A stretch of 64,000 nt of DNA from Enterobacter cloacae (lineage in GTDB: Bacteria; Pseudomonadota; Gammaproteobacteria; Enterobacterales; Enterobacteriaceae): positions 3,658,001 to 3,722,000 of the forward strand of contig AP022133.1 in assembly GCA_014169315.1 (NCBI GenBank). Direction: 5' to 3'. Below are positions 49,325 through 58,145 of this stretch, piece after piece. Position numbers and translations under genes: made by a program. The number at the start of each line of letters is the position of its first letter. Positions within the stretch are counted from its first letter, which is position 1. The notes under the pieces are model-generated. The model did no database searches. It saw only the letters and a list, made by a program, of their open reading frames with translations, and was not told where the DNA came from.

Positions 49325-50415
49325 TTGAGAATAACTTCCTTAGCGCTTCAAAAAATGATGCACTTAATAAAGCGCTTGAAGATCAAAAAAATGGTAAGAA
49401 CCTTCTTCAGGCATCGCAGGATATTGTTCGTCTAACCAATGAGGACAAAGCCAATAATGGGCTTCTGAATAAATACCAGAATGGTCAGCTGAATGATGCA
49501 GAAAAGCAAGAACTTGCCGGGCTACTTAATCAGTATGGCTATGAACTCCAGACTGTTTACGGTTACTCAGAGCAGCAAGCGGCACAAGCGATACAGTCCC
49601 TGACGAAGGGCGGAGCTTTTGTGGCATCGGCATCTGATGCCAAAGCCTATAATGAGGCGCTGAGCTATCTGAAAATGTACGGTGTTCAGTCAGGTCAAGC
49701 CGCAGTGGGTACAGATGCTTTGATGGTCCTTCCTGGAGCCCCTGGTACTCTGGTGCGTGGATTTGTAGCTGCGGGAGGTGCATACCAGACAGGTACGGGG
49801 ATAGGTCAGATTGCTGATGGTAACTATAGTGACGGAGCTCTGAATGTTGGTCTCGGAACGGCTGCTATATTTGGTGGCGCAGCAGGGAACAGCGTTATCA
49901 CCAAAACTGAAACAGGTATTGTTTCTCCAAATAAAGGTGCTGGCTGGACAGAGAATTCTCAGTCTATTGATAAAAATGCCCATTCTTCTATTCCCAAAGT
50001 TACTGCTGAATTGACAGATCCTCAGACAGGAAAAGTCTTTACGGATACGAATCAGGGGAACAGAGCTGATTTCTTCTTGGGGGATGCCAGCAAACCAACG
50101 CTTATCAATGATGTAGTGCAGGCAAAAGTAATTAACCAACCGGATAAAAATTTCCCAAATGGAAATATGGCTACCGCTCATGCTGAAGTTGGTACTATCC
50201 AACAAGCCTACGAGCAGGGTATGACAACGGGTCGTAGCATGGAAATGAAAGTATCTGGTAAGCCAGTTTGCGGTTACTGTCTCAGCGATATAAAAAGTAT
50301 GGCTGAAAAATCTGGCTTGAAATCGCTTACTATTTTTGAAGAGAAAAGCGGAGATACTTTGTATTGGGAAAAAGGGATGAAAAAACTCACCAGGAAAGAA
50401 ACTTATGAAAGATGA
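49324..50415 (+). CDS. Orphan CdiA-CT cassette: deaminase-type toxin, full toxin domain
   Basis: 363 codons open from the VENN codons (GTTGAGAATAAC) to TGA 50413-50415; no ATG occurs in frame before 49621, so it looks like a silent cassette, not an independently translated gene. After VENN comes a helical entry region (FLSASKNDALNKALEDQKNG), a Gly-rich middle, then the toxin: HAE at 50179-50187 (TAHAEVGTIQQAY) and CGYC at 50269-50280 (PVCGYCLSDIKS). This pairing is the zinc-binding/proton-shuttle signature of the cytidine deaminase superfamily, common among polymorphic toxins. Target (nucleotide, DNA or RNA) unknown. Confidence 0.8.
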   Translation, partial: VENNFLSASKNDALNKALEDQKNGKNLLQASQDIVRLTNEDKANNGLLNKYQNGQLNDAEKQELAGLLNQYGYELQTVYGYSEQQAAQAIQSLTKGGAFVASASDAKAYNEALSYLKMYGVQSGQAAVGTDALMVLPGAPGTLVRGFVAAGGAYQTGTGIGQIADGNYSDGALNVGLGTAAIFGGAAGNSVITKTETGIVSPNKGAGWTENSQSIDKNAHSSIPKVTAELTDPQTGKVFTDTNQGNRADFFLGDASKPTLINDVVQAKVINQPDKNFPNGNMATAHAEVGTIQQAYEQGMTTGRSMEMKVSGKPVCGYCLSDIKSMAEKSGLKSLTIFEEKSGDTLYWEKGMKKLTRKETYER

Positions 50416-52149
50416 GTTTGAAGTCGATTTCTATCTGTACGCCAGAAACTCTTTTTCGCGGGTTCGTGGCCCCAAGTGGAATGATGTAGAAGAATTCCTG
50501 ATGAAATTGAGGGGGGATACAGGTGGTGTAAGACTCCGCATTGTCCCCGAACCTGATATTGGGCCGATGAATTTAGAAGTATCTACAGATGATGGCTTCT
50601 ATCTCTTGACGTTACTAGAGTGCTCGGAATCTGATTTAACGGTTCGTTCCTATTGGGATAAATCGGAATCTGGTATGGAGAAAAAAATACAGATTTATGG
50701 GGATTACTGGCCTGAGCGACAACTGACAAAAGATTTTGATCTTGTTGTCAGGGTCTTTAAAGAGTTCTTCGATATTGGCAACGTATCAACGGAACTTCTT
50801 AATTGATGTATAAATCCCAGACTACAGCATCACTTGTGGTGCTGTAGTTGTTGAGAATAATACGTTTGCGGTGCCTGTTCCCGGTGTTCCGGTAACGGCA
50901 ATAAAATCGTGGCAGATGTCGGTCACGATCTGCTGATGCGCAGTCAGCAGAACAACAATGACTACGACAGCAGGCAGACCAGCGTTGCTGCGGGTGGCAG
51001 CTTCACTTTCGGCACCATGTCCGGTTCAGGCTATATCAACGCCAGCCAGGACAAGATGAAGAGCCGCTTTGATTCCGTTGCCGAACAAACCGGGCTGTAT
51101 GCCGGGGACGGCGGCTTCGATATCACCGTGGGTCATCACACCCAGCTTGACGGTGCGGTTATCGCCTCCACCGCCACACCGGACAAAAACAGCCTCGATA
51201 CCGGGACGCTGGGCTTCAGCGACATCCACAACGAAGCCGACTTTAAAACCTCGCACTCCGGTATCAGCCTGAGCGGCGGCGGTAGCTTCGGGGATAAATT
51301 CAAGGGCAACCTGCCGGGTGGCATGATCTCCGCCGCTGGCAACAAAGGCCATGCGGAAGGTACCACACAGGCCGCCGTGGCAGAAGGCACCCTCACCCTC
51401 CGCGACAAGGTAAACCAGAAGCAGGACGTGGCCGATTTGAGCCGCGACACCGAACATGCCAACGACAGCATCAGCCCGATCTTCGACAAGGAGAAAGAGC
51501 AGAACCGCCTGAAAGCAGTCGGGATGATCAGCGATATTGGCAGCCAGGTGGCGGATATTGCCAGGACTCAGGGTGACCTGAACGGGCTGAAAGCGGCCCA
51601 GAAAGCATCCGGTAAGACACCTCCGGCAAATGCGACAGAAAAAGAACGCCAGAACTATCTTGCGGAATTGCGTGACACGCAGGCATACAAAGAGGTGATG
51701 GTGACGTACGGAACCGGCAGCAACATGCAGCGTGGTATCCAGGCGGCCACGGCAGCGCTGCAGGGACTGGCGGGCGGCAATATCGGGGGCGCGCTGGCGG
51801 GCGCTTCAGCACCGGAACTGGCGAACATCATCGGCCACCATGCAGGCATCGATGACAACACGGCGGCAAAAGCGATTGCCCATGCCATCCTCGGCGGCGT
51901 AACCGCAGCCCTTCAGGGCAACAGTGCCGCGGCGGGCGCAGTGGGGGCGGCATCCGGCGAACTGGTAGCGACAGCGATTGCCAGACAGCTCTATCCGGAC
52001 ACAGACCCGTCGAAGCTGACGGAAGACCAGAAGCAAACCGTGAGTACGCTGGCGACTGTTTCAGCGGGCATGGCTGGCGGGATTGCCGGGGGAAATACGG
52101 CGGGTGCTGCGGCCGGGGCCAGTGCCGGGAAGAATGCGGTTGAGAATAA
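50170..52149 (+). repeat. Direct repeat of 1,980 bp, copy 2 (CDI array)
   Basis: Partner of 45258-47237. Here the repeat is the natural continuation of the full deaminase cassette on the left, so copy 2 looks like the ancestral context and copy 1 the left-truncated duplicate. It ends at the VENN codons; the sequences diverge completely beyond (toxin A after copy 1, toxin B after copy 2). Confidence 0.93.
50405..50806 (+). CDS. Immunity protein for the deaminase-type CDI toxin, copy 2
   Basis: 133 residues, nearly identical to the protein at 45493-45894. It overlaps the end of the full deaminase toxin frame by 11 bp. Cytoplasmic and acidic, with conserved tryptophans (KWNDVEEFLMKLRG; YGDYWPERQL). 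Two functional copies mean the strain should stay immune even if one unit is lost by recombination. Confidence 0.78.
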   Translation: MKDEFEVDFYLYARNSFSRVRGPKWNDVEEFLMKLRGDTGGVRLRIVPEPDIGPMNLEVSTDDGFYLLTLLECSESDLTVRSYWDKSESGMEKKIQIYGDYWPERQLTKDFDLVVRVFKEFFDIGNVSTELLN

Positions 52150-53002
52150 TTATCTCAGCGCTGACCAGACCACCTCATGGCTTGAGAAATATAAATCGGC
52201 ATCAACGGATGAAGAGCGTAAGAAACTGGTGGATGTTGCGAGCAAAGCGGATGCGGCTCAACAGCAAAAAGCGCTGAACACACAGATCAGTAAGGATTAT
52301 CTTGTTAAACAACAGGATGACCTTATCCAGCTAATGCAATCACCGGGTTGTGATGCAGATTGTAAGCAACTGGCACAGTACAGCATTAATCAGCTGTCGC
52401 CAGTGATTGATAACTATGACGAGATGCAGCGATCAAACAACATACCTAAAGCAGCTATCGCAACGATTTCTCTTTCAATACCGATTCTTGGTCGTGCCGT
52501 TGCTCCTGCTGTTGCGGACTTGATTGGCAGTTCAACATTAGCAACAAGAGGTGTTTCAGCGGCTACAAGTGGAATCGCAAACGCCACGTCTCAGGCGTAC
52601 AATATCCATAATGATCCAAGTGAGGTATTTAGCCCGAATAGTCTTATCACAGCAATGATAACTGGAGCAGCTACAACTGGTATGAAATATGTTGGAACTA
52701 CAGTAGTGAGCACCGCAGGAGCAGGGATAAGTAGTCTTATTGATGGTAAGAGTCCAACTGTGCCTATGATCGGGGCTGCAGGTGGGGCTACGTTAGGTTA
52801 TTTGTTTGGGTTGGGTGTTCAGAAGGTTGATAATAAGGTATGGAATCCTTGGAGTAATGGATTTAAAGATTATCAAAATTCGAGAATGCCATCAATAATA
52901 GAGCCACCTAAAGTAAACCAATTACCAGTAATAGCAGGTGGCTATCTATCTGAGAGAGCGGGAAAAGCAGGCGAAGATTATGCCAAGGGGAAACTGAAAT
53001 GA
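50909..53002 (+). CDS. Orphan CdiA C-terminal module with membrane-type toxin B
   Basis: 697 residues from GTG 50909. Residues 1 to about 414 repeat the stalk/pretoxin segment of the module at 45997 and end in AVENN; the toxin part (about 283 residues) is new. It opens with a charged helical entry domain ([31 protein letters not shown]) and continues with long hydrophobic Gly/Ala-rich stretches ([40 protein letters not shown]), ending in [19 protein letters not shown]. This suggests a pore-forming or ionophore toxin. Uninterrupted, but lacks secretion and TPS domains, so it is a donor module unless joined to a full cdiA. Confidence 0.82.
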   Translation: MADVGHDLLMRSQQNNNDYDSRQTSVAAGGSFTFGTMSGSGYINASQDKMKSRFDSVAEQTGLYAGDGGFDITVGHHTQLDGAVIASTATPDKNSLDTGTLGFSDIHNEADFKTSHSGISLSGGGSFGDKFKGNLPGGMISAAGNKGHAEGTTQAAVAEGTLTLRDKVNQKQDVADLSRDTEHANDSISPIFDKEKEQNRLKAVGMISDIGSQVADIARTQGDLNGLKAAQKASGKTPPANATEKERQNYLAELRDTQAYKEVMVTYGTGSNMQRGIQAATAALQGLAGGNIGGALAGASAPELANIIGHHAGIDDNTAAKAIAHAILGGVTAALQGNSAAAGAVGAASGELVATAIARQLYPDTDPSKLTEDQKQTVSTLATVSAGMAGGIAGGNTAGAAAGASAGKNAVENNYLSADQTTSWLEKYKSASTDEERKKLVDVASKADAAQQQKALNTQISKDYLVKQQDDLIQLMQSPGCDADCKQLAQYSINQLSPVIDNYDEMQRSNNIPKAAIATISLSIPILGRAVAPAVADLIGSSTLATRGVSAATSGIANATSQAYNIHNDPSEVFSPNSLITAMITGAATTGMKYVGTTVVSTAGAGISSLIDGKSPTVPMIGAAGGATLGYLFGLGVQKVDNKVWNPWSNGFKDYQNSRMPSIIEPPKVNQLPVIAGGYLSERAGKAGEDYAKGKLK

Positions 53003-53244
53003 AAAAAATACTTTTTTACTTTCTTCCTTTTTTACTTATGGGTTTCGTCACCATTTTAGCCGGATGTGTTTTAGTTTCAGTGTTTAGCAGATTGCCTGTT
53101 TTACTGATAGAAGGACATTGGCCTTCTTATTCGATTACTAATTTCCTTGATGACTTTAACTTTAGTTTTTTCAATGGGGTTGTTTTTGGTACGCTCATGT
53201 TTTTTGTGAATTTATTCTTGAAAATGAAAAAATACAAATCATAG
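52999..53244 (+). CDS. Small two-helix membrane immunity protein B
   Basis: 81 residues; the ATG overlaps the toxin B stop (ATGA). Two hydrophobic helices (about residues 4-32 and 55-73) with a loop containing [12 protein letters not shown] and a basic tail KMKKYKS. Same size, topology and aromatic FNF loop as immunity protein A, which suggests a shared family of membrane immunity proteins. No name recognised. Confidence 0.75.
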   Translation: MKKILFYFLPFLLMGFVTILAGCVLVSVFSRLPVLLIEGHWPSYSITNFLDDFNFSFFNGVVFGTLMFFVNLFLKMKKYKS

Positions 53245-53256
53245 GGCTTGGTTGTT

Positions 53257-53299
53257 GTTGAGAATAACTATCTGAGCCAGAAACAACAGGCTCAGAAGG
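53257..53299 (+). pseudogene. VENN stub of a truncated CDI cassette
   Basis: VENNYLSQKQQAQKG, then cut by the left end of an IS903-type element. The entry YLSQKQQ is typical of CdiA-CT starts but nothing further of this toxin remains in the window. Confidence 0.65.
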
Positions 53300-53947
53300 G
53301 GCTTTGTTGAATAAATCAAACTTTTGCTGAGTTGAAGGATCCGATTACGCATTCCCTGACAACGCAAGCAGTCCCGTGGCAAAGCAGAAGATCAGAATCA
53401 CCAACTGGCACACCTATAACAAAGCGCGTATCAACCGTGGCTCCATGACTTTCTGGCTGGACGATGAAACAATTAAGGCGTGGTATGACACCGCCCGCCT
53501 TCAGCACGCGGAAGACCTCAGCGCTATTCTGACCTTGCCATCACTACCGTTCTGGTGATTAAACGTGTATTCCGGCTGACCCTGCGGGCTGCACAGGGCT
53601 TCATTGATTCCATTTTTACCCTGATGGGCGTTCCGCTGCGTTGGCCAGATGAGTATGCGGACCGCAACCGTGCTGTTACTAATCAGCGGCTGAGCGGAAG
53701 CAATGCACGGTGGAAATGGACAACGGAATATTACCGTCGCGCTATAGCGGAAACGACCATGTATCACAGCTGTTCGGAGGTTCACTGACATTACGTGACT
53801 ACGATGGTCAGGTTGCAGAGGCTCTGGCCATGGTACGTGCACTGAACAAAATGACGAAGGCAGGTATGCCAGAAAGCGTGCGTGATGCCTGATAATCCGA
53901 CCCGCAACAAGGACGTTCGCACGGAATCTTATTTATTCAACAAAGCC
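53300..53947 (+). mobile_element. IS903-group element, internally deleted
   Basis: Terminal repeats GGCTTTGTTGAATAAATC at 53300 and its complement (17 of 18) ending at 53947, but only 648 bp long against 1056 bp for the complete copy at 55267. The transposase frame starts as AKQKIRITNWHTYNKARINR, breaks by frameshift near 53515-53557, and about 400 bp are missing between the codons for VPLRWPD and EYADRNRA, removing part of the catalytic core. No 9-bp target duplication is seen (CTCAGAAGG left, TCACCGATG right). Confidence 0.9.
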
Positions 53948-54062
53948 TCACCGATGTAGTGCCCACATTTTGTTGCGAAAATTAGGACAACATAACCTCC
54001 CGCGTTACACTATCAGGCATAGTATAGCTACCGTTGCTCCCATTCATTTTCAGAGAATAGCC

Positions 54063-54479
54063 ATGAACGCTAAGACGTGGGTTTTAGTATTTATTATTTT
54101 TGCGGGTTCGTTGAATACTGCTATGGCGGATAGTTGCCGAGCCAATATTTTTGATGGGCAGGACTGTCGCTATGACGATGGCACAACATCCAGCAGTCGG
54201 GCCAATATTTTCGGCGGACAGGATATCACTTACAGCGACGGAAGGAAGGCAACCAGCAGAGCGAATATCTTTGGTGGACAGGATACGAATTACAGCGATG
54301 GCAAAAAATCCAGCAGTAGAGCCAATATTTTTGGCGGTCAGGATACCCATTACAACGACGGCACCCAGTCTAGCAGTCGGGCCAATATTTTTAATGGTCA
54401 GGATACTCACTACAGCAACGGTAAGCCCTCAACTAGTCGCGCGAATATTTTCGGCGGGCAAGATACGCAAAACTATTAA
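54063..54479 (+). CDS. Secreted protein of six 20-residue RANIFxGQD repeats
   Basis: 138 residues from the ATG at 54063; a signal peptide (MNAKTWVLVFIIFAGSLNTA) is cut near AMA-DSC. The mature protein is almost only repeats: each has the pattern SRANIFGGQDTxYSDGxxSS, with the last one short (ending QDTQNY). The first repeat carries two Cys, likely a disulfide. Regular polar 20-residue repeats with a Tyr and a DG/NG turn suggest a beta-solenoid or stacked sheet in the periplasm or outside. I do not recognise a characterised family. Just downstream of the deleted IS903 copy; no partner gene. Confidence 0.78.
   Translation: MNAKTWVLVFIIFAGSLNTAMADSCRANIFDGQDCRYDDGTTSSSRANIFGGQDITYSDGRKATSRANIFGGQDTNYSDGKKSSSRANIFGGQDTHYNDGTQSSSRANIFNGQDTHYSNGKPSTSRANIFGGQDTQNY
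54132..54476 (+). repeat. Tandem 60-bp coding repeats
   Basis: Five full and one partial 60-bp units encode the 20-residue repeats; the core GCCAATATTTT-GG-CAGGATA recurs. Codon-level differences between units are mostly silent or at the variable positions, showing selection on the repeat motif. Confidence 0.88.
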
Positions 54480-54682
54480 CGCCAGTAAAGGATTGTCAAT
54501 GGAATCAGCATGGTCTGCTCGCCCAATGCCTGCGGAAGATTAAAAATGGTCGAAATACAATAACTTCAAGCTATGAGCAAAGCAGACGGGAAGCTCTTTC
54601 GCGAAACAAAGATACCGCGCCAGTTGCACCGAAATTGTATCGTTTTTTGTTCCTGGGCGAATGGGAAAATAAAGTTAGGGGA

Positions 54683-54709
54683 ATTCTGGAGCGGGCGAAG
54701 GGAATCGAA
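54683..54709. repeat. Distal attachment site: copy of the tRNA-Gly 3' end
   Basis: 27 bp identical to 57238-57264, covering the last 23 nt of tRNA-Gly(CCC) including CCA plus four flanking bases (core GAGCGGGCGAAGGGAATCGA). It marks the outer end of an integrated element. The rest of the 54480-54803 gap holds no supported gene. Confidence 0.9.
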
Positions 54710-54803
54710 ACTCTGTTTCATAATTTCCGCAACGCGACGATCATCGAATCAACATAGTAACTATTATTGATACTTGATTGCGAGATTTTAGAGGATCAGT
54801 CTC

Positions 54804-55277
54804 ATGACAATCAAGGGCCAGGAGTATCTTTATCTTTCACCGGACGGCGTTTGGCAGTTTCAGATCTACATCCCGTCTTACATGCGCCACATGTTCGGCG
54901 GTAAACGTCTGTACCGGAAAAGTACAGGTACACGGGACATTTACAAGGCGCGTCACTTTCGCAATCACATGCTGGTAGAGTGGAACAACCTGAAAGAACA
55001 GTTCAAGCCGGATACAGAGGACAAACGCATCCAAGTTGCGATCACGTCCCTGCACACTCAGATCAGAAAGAACAAAAATAAGCCACTTATTGAAGAGCGA
55101 GCCAGTTCTATTCCTCACCTGTGCTTATTACGTGATGAATACGCAACTGCCTACCAGGATCGGAGGTCATTCTCCACTCTCAGCAAATCAGCACGGGCTG
55201 TGGAGGTGTTTCTCCAGAGTATCGGGAAAGTTGATATCAGTCTGGATCAGATTGGACGCCGATTAGGGCTTTGTTGA
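54804..55277 (+). pseudogene. Tyrosine-recombinase (integrase) N-terminal fragment, cut by IS903-type element
   Basis: 154 native codons, then the frame runs into the IS and stops. The N-terminal part resembles phage-like integrases with a DUF6538-type start (YLYLSPDGVWQFQIYIPSYM, then KSTGTRDIYKARHFRN) and the beginning of the SAM-like core-binding domain. The catalytic domain is missing and is not found on the other side of the IS. Its place 95 bp inside the att copy and its inward orientation identify it as the integrase of the glyU element. Confidence 0.82.
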
Positions 55278-56322
55278 ATAAATCGAACTTTTGCTGAGTT
55301 GAAGGATCAGATCACGTATCCTCCCGACAACACAGACCATTCCGTGGCAAAGCAAAAGTTCAGAATCACCAACTGGTCCACCTACAACAAAGCTCTCATC
55401 AACCGTGGCTCCCTCACTTTCTGGCTGGATGATGAGGCGATTCAGGCCTGGTATGAGTCGGCAACGCCTTCATCACGAGGAAGGCCCCAGCGCTATTCTG
55501 ATCTCGCCATCACCACCGTTCTGGTGATTAAACGCGTATTCCGGCTGACCCTGCGGGCTGCGCAGGGTTTTATTGATTCCATTTTTGCCCTGATGAACGT
55601 TCCGTTGCGCTGCCCGGATTACACCAGTGTCAGTAAGCGGGCAAAGTCGGTTAATGTCAGTTTCAAAACGTCCACCCGGGGTGAAATCGCACACCTGGTG
55701 ATTGATTCCACCGGGCTGAAGGTCTTTGGTGAAGGCGAATGGAAAGTCAGAAAGCACGGCAAAGAGCGCCGTCGTATCTGGCGAAAGTTGCATCTTGCTG
55801 TTGACAGCAACACACATGAAGTTGTCTGTGCAGACCTGTCGCTGAATAACGTCACGGACTCAGAAGCCTTCCCGGGCCTTATCCGGCAGACTCACAGAAA
55901 AATCAGGGCAGCCGCGGCAGACGGGGCTTACGATACCCGGCTCTGTCACGATGAACTGCGCCGCAAAAAAATCAGCGCGCTTATTCCTCCCCGAAAAGGA
56001 GCAGGTTACTGGCCCGGTGAGTACGCAGACCGCAACCGTGCCGTTGCTAATCAGCGGCTGAGCGGAAGCAATGCACGGTGGAAATGGACAACGGAATATA
56101 ACCGTCGCTCGATAGCGGAAACGGCAATGTACAGAATGAAGCAGTTGTTGGGAGATTCACTGACGCTGCGTGACTACGATGGTCAGGTAGCGGAAGCTAT
56201 GGCCATGGTGCGTGCGTTGAACAGGATGACAAAGGCTGGGATGCCAGAAAGCGTGCGTATTGCCTGAAAATCCAGCCAGCTACAGGGTCGTTCGCACGAA
56301 ATCTTATTTATTCAACAAAGCC
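55267..56322 (+). mobile_element. IS903-group insertion sequence (IS5 family), complete
   Basis: 1056 bp between GGCTTTGTTGAATAAATC and its complement. Flanks (GCCGATTAG left, CTATCGACA right) are not a 9-bp duplication, and the interrupted integrase does not resume on the right, so an adjacent deletion or recombination with another copy has occurred. Same orientation as the deleted copy at 53300. Confidence 0.93.
55344..56267 (+). CDS. IS903-group transposase
   Basis: 307 residues from GTG 55344 (AKQKFRITNWSTYNKALINR), the usual IS903 length; a TTG start at 55299 would add 15. DDE motif regions visible: Asp in HLVIDSTGLKVFGEGEWK, Asp in AAAADGAYDTR, Glu in the C-terminal NRRSIAETAMYRMKQLLG segment. 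Intact, so it could also act on the deleted copy 1.3 kb away. Confidence 0.92.
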   Translation: MAKQKFRITNWSTYNKALINRGSLTFWLDDEAIQAWYESATPSSRGRPQRYSDLAITTVLVIKRVFRLTLRAAQGFIDSIFALMNVPLRCPDYTSVSKRAKSVNVSFKTSTRGEIAHLVIDSTGLKVFGEGEWKVRKHGKERRRIWRKLHLAVDSNTHEVVCADLSLNNVTDSEAFPGLIRQTHRKIRAAAADGAYDTRLCHDELRRKKISALIPPRKGAGYWPGEYADRNRAVANQRLSGSNARWKWTTEYNRRSIAETAMYRMKQLLGDSLTLRDYDGQVAEAMAMVRALNRMTKAGMPESVRIA

Positions 56323-56699
56323 CTATCGACATACAACGTTACCTCTGCACTACCCAGCACACGTAAAGCAACTATTCTACCATTCTGTACTGCTGCAATA
56401 GCGTACTGACAGAGATAGGTTTTCGCAGTTGAAGCTGTGTTTTTTCCCTCAACCTTCGCTGATGGGGAATGTGAAGAGGAGTTAGGGATTGAACTATGAA
56501 GAGAAGATGATGGGTAAGAGTAAGAATAATTTTTATACGCAGAAGAGGTGCTTGATCCAATCCTGCACGTTTTTCCAACCGCAATGCACGAATTACCGCA
56601 TGGTATACCTTTCTTGCAGTTCTTCGCGTATGTAGAGAACGACAACCCAGCTAATAGAAATGTACCAATGGTTATCCTAACCAACGAAGACCAGCCCAT
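56304..56699 (-). CDS. Secreted CxxG-motif protein, 3' end replaced by IS
   Basis: 131 residues from ATG 56699, with a signal peptide (about residues 1-25, ending FSTYA). The mature start has a cysteine motif KKGIPCGNSCIAVGKTCRIG, a small disulfide-type knot seen in various secreted or phage-linked proteins. A Ser/Tyr-rich linker follows, then YLCQYAIAAVQNGRIVALRV. The last six residues and the stop come from the IS903-type end, so the native C-terminus is probably lost. Cargo of the glyU element; function unknown. Confidence 0.6.
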   Translation of the reverse strand: MGWSSLVRITIGTFLLAGLSFSTYAKNCKKGIPCGNSCIAVGKTCRIGSSTSSAYKNYSYSYPSSSLHSSIPNSSSHSPSAKVEGKNTASTAKTYLCQYAIAAVQNGRIVALRVLGSAEVTLYVDRALLNK

Positions 56700-57237
56700 A
56701 AACCACCCTTCTTTTAAGATTTTCCCTACATAGTACCATACTTAAATTAAGGGAATAGCAGCCAATAAGCCCGTTGGTGGTAAGACAACGCGCGGAGCCG
56801 TTAGGCGACAACATCAGGGTATGTCAGACAGTGAAGTTTATCAGGATGACCATGTACCCGAAGGAGCGAGGCCGAACCGCTGGCAGAGCCTGCATTTCGT
56901 GTGCAGGTACGAACACCACCATAAACCTGTTTATTCCCTGCAACGTCATCTCGACGTGTGGCATGTGGGAGCATCGGCAAAAAATGCGCTTCACTGTAAG
57001 GTTATGAGAAGTGCGATCCGTCGCTGCCTGGTGTAGGCTTTGCGTTCATTGTTGGACTATCGCGGTAAGAACTTGAAACCACCGCCGACGATTAGCTACA
57101 CTCTCATTTCACCGAGTAACCATTCGTGACAAGTCTCAAAGTAGTGAACTATGGTAGAACGCCTAAGCATGTTAGTAAGCACTACTGCGTAACATGCTGA
57201 AAGAACCGGAGTTTTTCGAACGGTTCCACCTGGGGAG
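56700..57237. other. Non-coding-like segment between the truncated gene and glyU
   Basis: 538 bp with no supported gene; the small open frames (for example 56821-57036 plus) lack good ribosome sites and family features. Two hairpins are present: AGCATGTTA / TAACATGCT (57166-57174, 57190-57198) and GAACCG / CGGTTC (57203-57226). Probably eroded element sequence plus the tRNA downstream region. Confidence 0.5.
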
Positions 57238-57264
57238 ATTCTGGAGCGGGCGAAGGGAATCGAA
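57238..57264. repeat. Attachment site within the tRNA-Gly 3' end
   Basis: Partner of the identical 27 bp at 54683-54709. It overlaps the last 23 nt of the tRNA gene, so integration kept the tRNA intact. The enclosed element is now about 2.5 kb. Confidence 0.9.
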
Positions 57265-57315
57265 CCCTCGTATAGAGCTTGGGAAGCTCTCGTTCTACCA
57301 TTGAACTACGCCCGC
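57242..57315 (-). tRNA. glyU: tRNA-Gly (anticodon CCC)
   Basis: 74 nt including encoded CCA. Acceptor GCGGGCG/CGCCCGC, anticodon stem AGAGC-TTCCCAA-GCTCT with anticodon CCC, and T-arm GAGGGTTCGATTCCCTT. It reads GGG codons. glyU is a known integration hotspot in enterobacteria (the ETT2 region of E. coli lies beside it), in line with the att duplication seen here. Confidence 0.97.
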
Positions 57316-57395
57316 TTTGAGGTGCGTAAAGCATTATAGACCTTACGCGTCTTCAGACAAGCCTCTGCATAACTAAGTGGCGATTAAATAATCAC

Positions 57396-58145
57396 TTAGC
57401 ACTTCGGTTTACTGCCGGGCGCAGGAAGATAACGCAGTGGATCGATGGCCGTCGCCTTATAGCGAATCTGGAAGTGCAGCTTCACCGAGTCTGTACCGGT
57501 ATTCCCCATTGTCGCAATCTTCTGCCCTGCCTTCACGTTCTGCCCATTATTGACCAGCATCGTATCGTTGTGGGCATAAGCAGTGATGTAATCTTCACCA
57601 TGTTTAATCATGATCAGATTACCGTACCCGCGCAGCTGGTTACCAACGTAGACCACCTTTCCCGCGCCGGATGCGTAGACCGGCGTGCCGCGCGCTGCCG
57701 CGATATCAATACCTTTGTTACCACCTTCAGACAATGAGTATGGCACCACCACTTTGCCACTGGCAGGCCAGATCCAGCAGCGCTGCCCGACCGGTGGCCA
57801 GGAGGACTGCGGTACCGCATAGGATGGCGTGACTTTGGCGGTCTTACCTTTTGAGGTGGTCGATTTTTTGGCTGAAGAGGAAGAGCTACCGTTAACCCTG
57901 AGCTGTTGCCCCACTTCGAGGGTGTACGGCGCCGGGATATTGTTCATCCGCGCAATATCTTTCACACTGGTGCCCGTCATACGCGAAATACGGTACAGCG
58001 TATCACCACGCTTCACGGTATACACCGCTCCGGAATAGCTGCCCATATCCGAAGATTTACTTCCCGAGCATCCCGCCAGAAGTAGCGCCAGCGTCAGGCA
58101 GAAAACGGCAGTGATGGGGTTTCGAGTCAGGCTTCCTGCAAACAA
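57396..58145 (-). CDS. actS: ActS (YgeR), LysM/M23-like lipoprotein, amidase activator
   Basis: 249 residues. A lipoprotein signal with lipobox LLAGC (Cys about 25), then a LysM domain (YTVKRGDTLYRISRMTGTSV, about residues 42-85), a Ser/Lys linker, and a LytM/M23 domain (GIDIAAARGTPVYASGAGKV ... LHFQIRYKATAIDPLRYL). The M23 metal ligands are incomplete (no HxxxD in GIDIAAA), so it is a regulator rather than a hydrolase, as shown for E. coli ActS, which activates AmiC. It follows glyU in E. coli as well. Confidence 0.94.
   Translation of the reverse strand: MFAGSLTRNPITAVFCLTLALLLAGCSGSKSSDMGSYSGAVYTVKRGDTLYRISRMTGTSVKDIARMNNIPAPYTLEVGQQLRVNGSSSSSAKKSTTSKGKTAKVTPSYAVPQSSWPPVGQRCWIWPASGKVVVPYSLSEGGNKGIDIAAARGTPVYASGAGKVVYVGNQLRGYGNLIMIKHGEDYITAYAHNDTMLVNNGQNVKAGQKIATMGNTGTDSVKLHFQIRYKATAIDPLRYLPAPGSKPKC

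Noticed and set aside
54132..54476. Possible CRISPR-like array
   Set aside because: Units are contiguous, 60 bp, in frame and code for a regular peptide repeat; there are no spacers and no cas genes.
53300..56322. Composite transposon formed by the two IS903-type copies
   Set aside because: One copy is internally deleted and the outer flanks do not share a 9-bp duplication, so transposition as a unit is not supported.
56821..57036. 71-codon frame next to the glyU att site
   Set aside because: No homologous feature recognised, weak start region, inside eroded element sequence.
56800..57167. Integron attC-like cores (GTTAGGC at 56800 and GCCTAAG at 57161)
   Set aside because: The cores are about 360 bp apart, the second lacks the required AAC end, and no integron integrase or cassette array is present.
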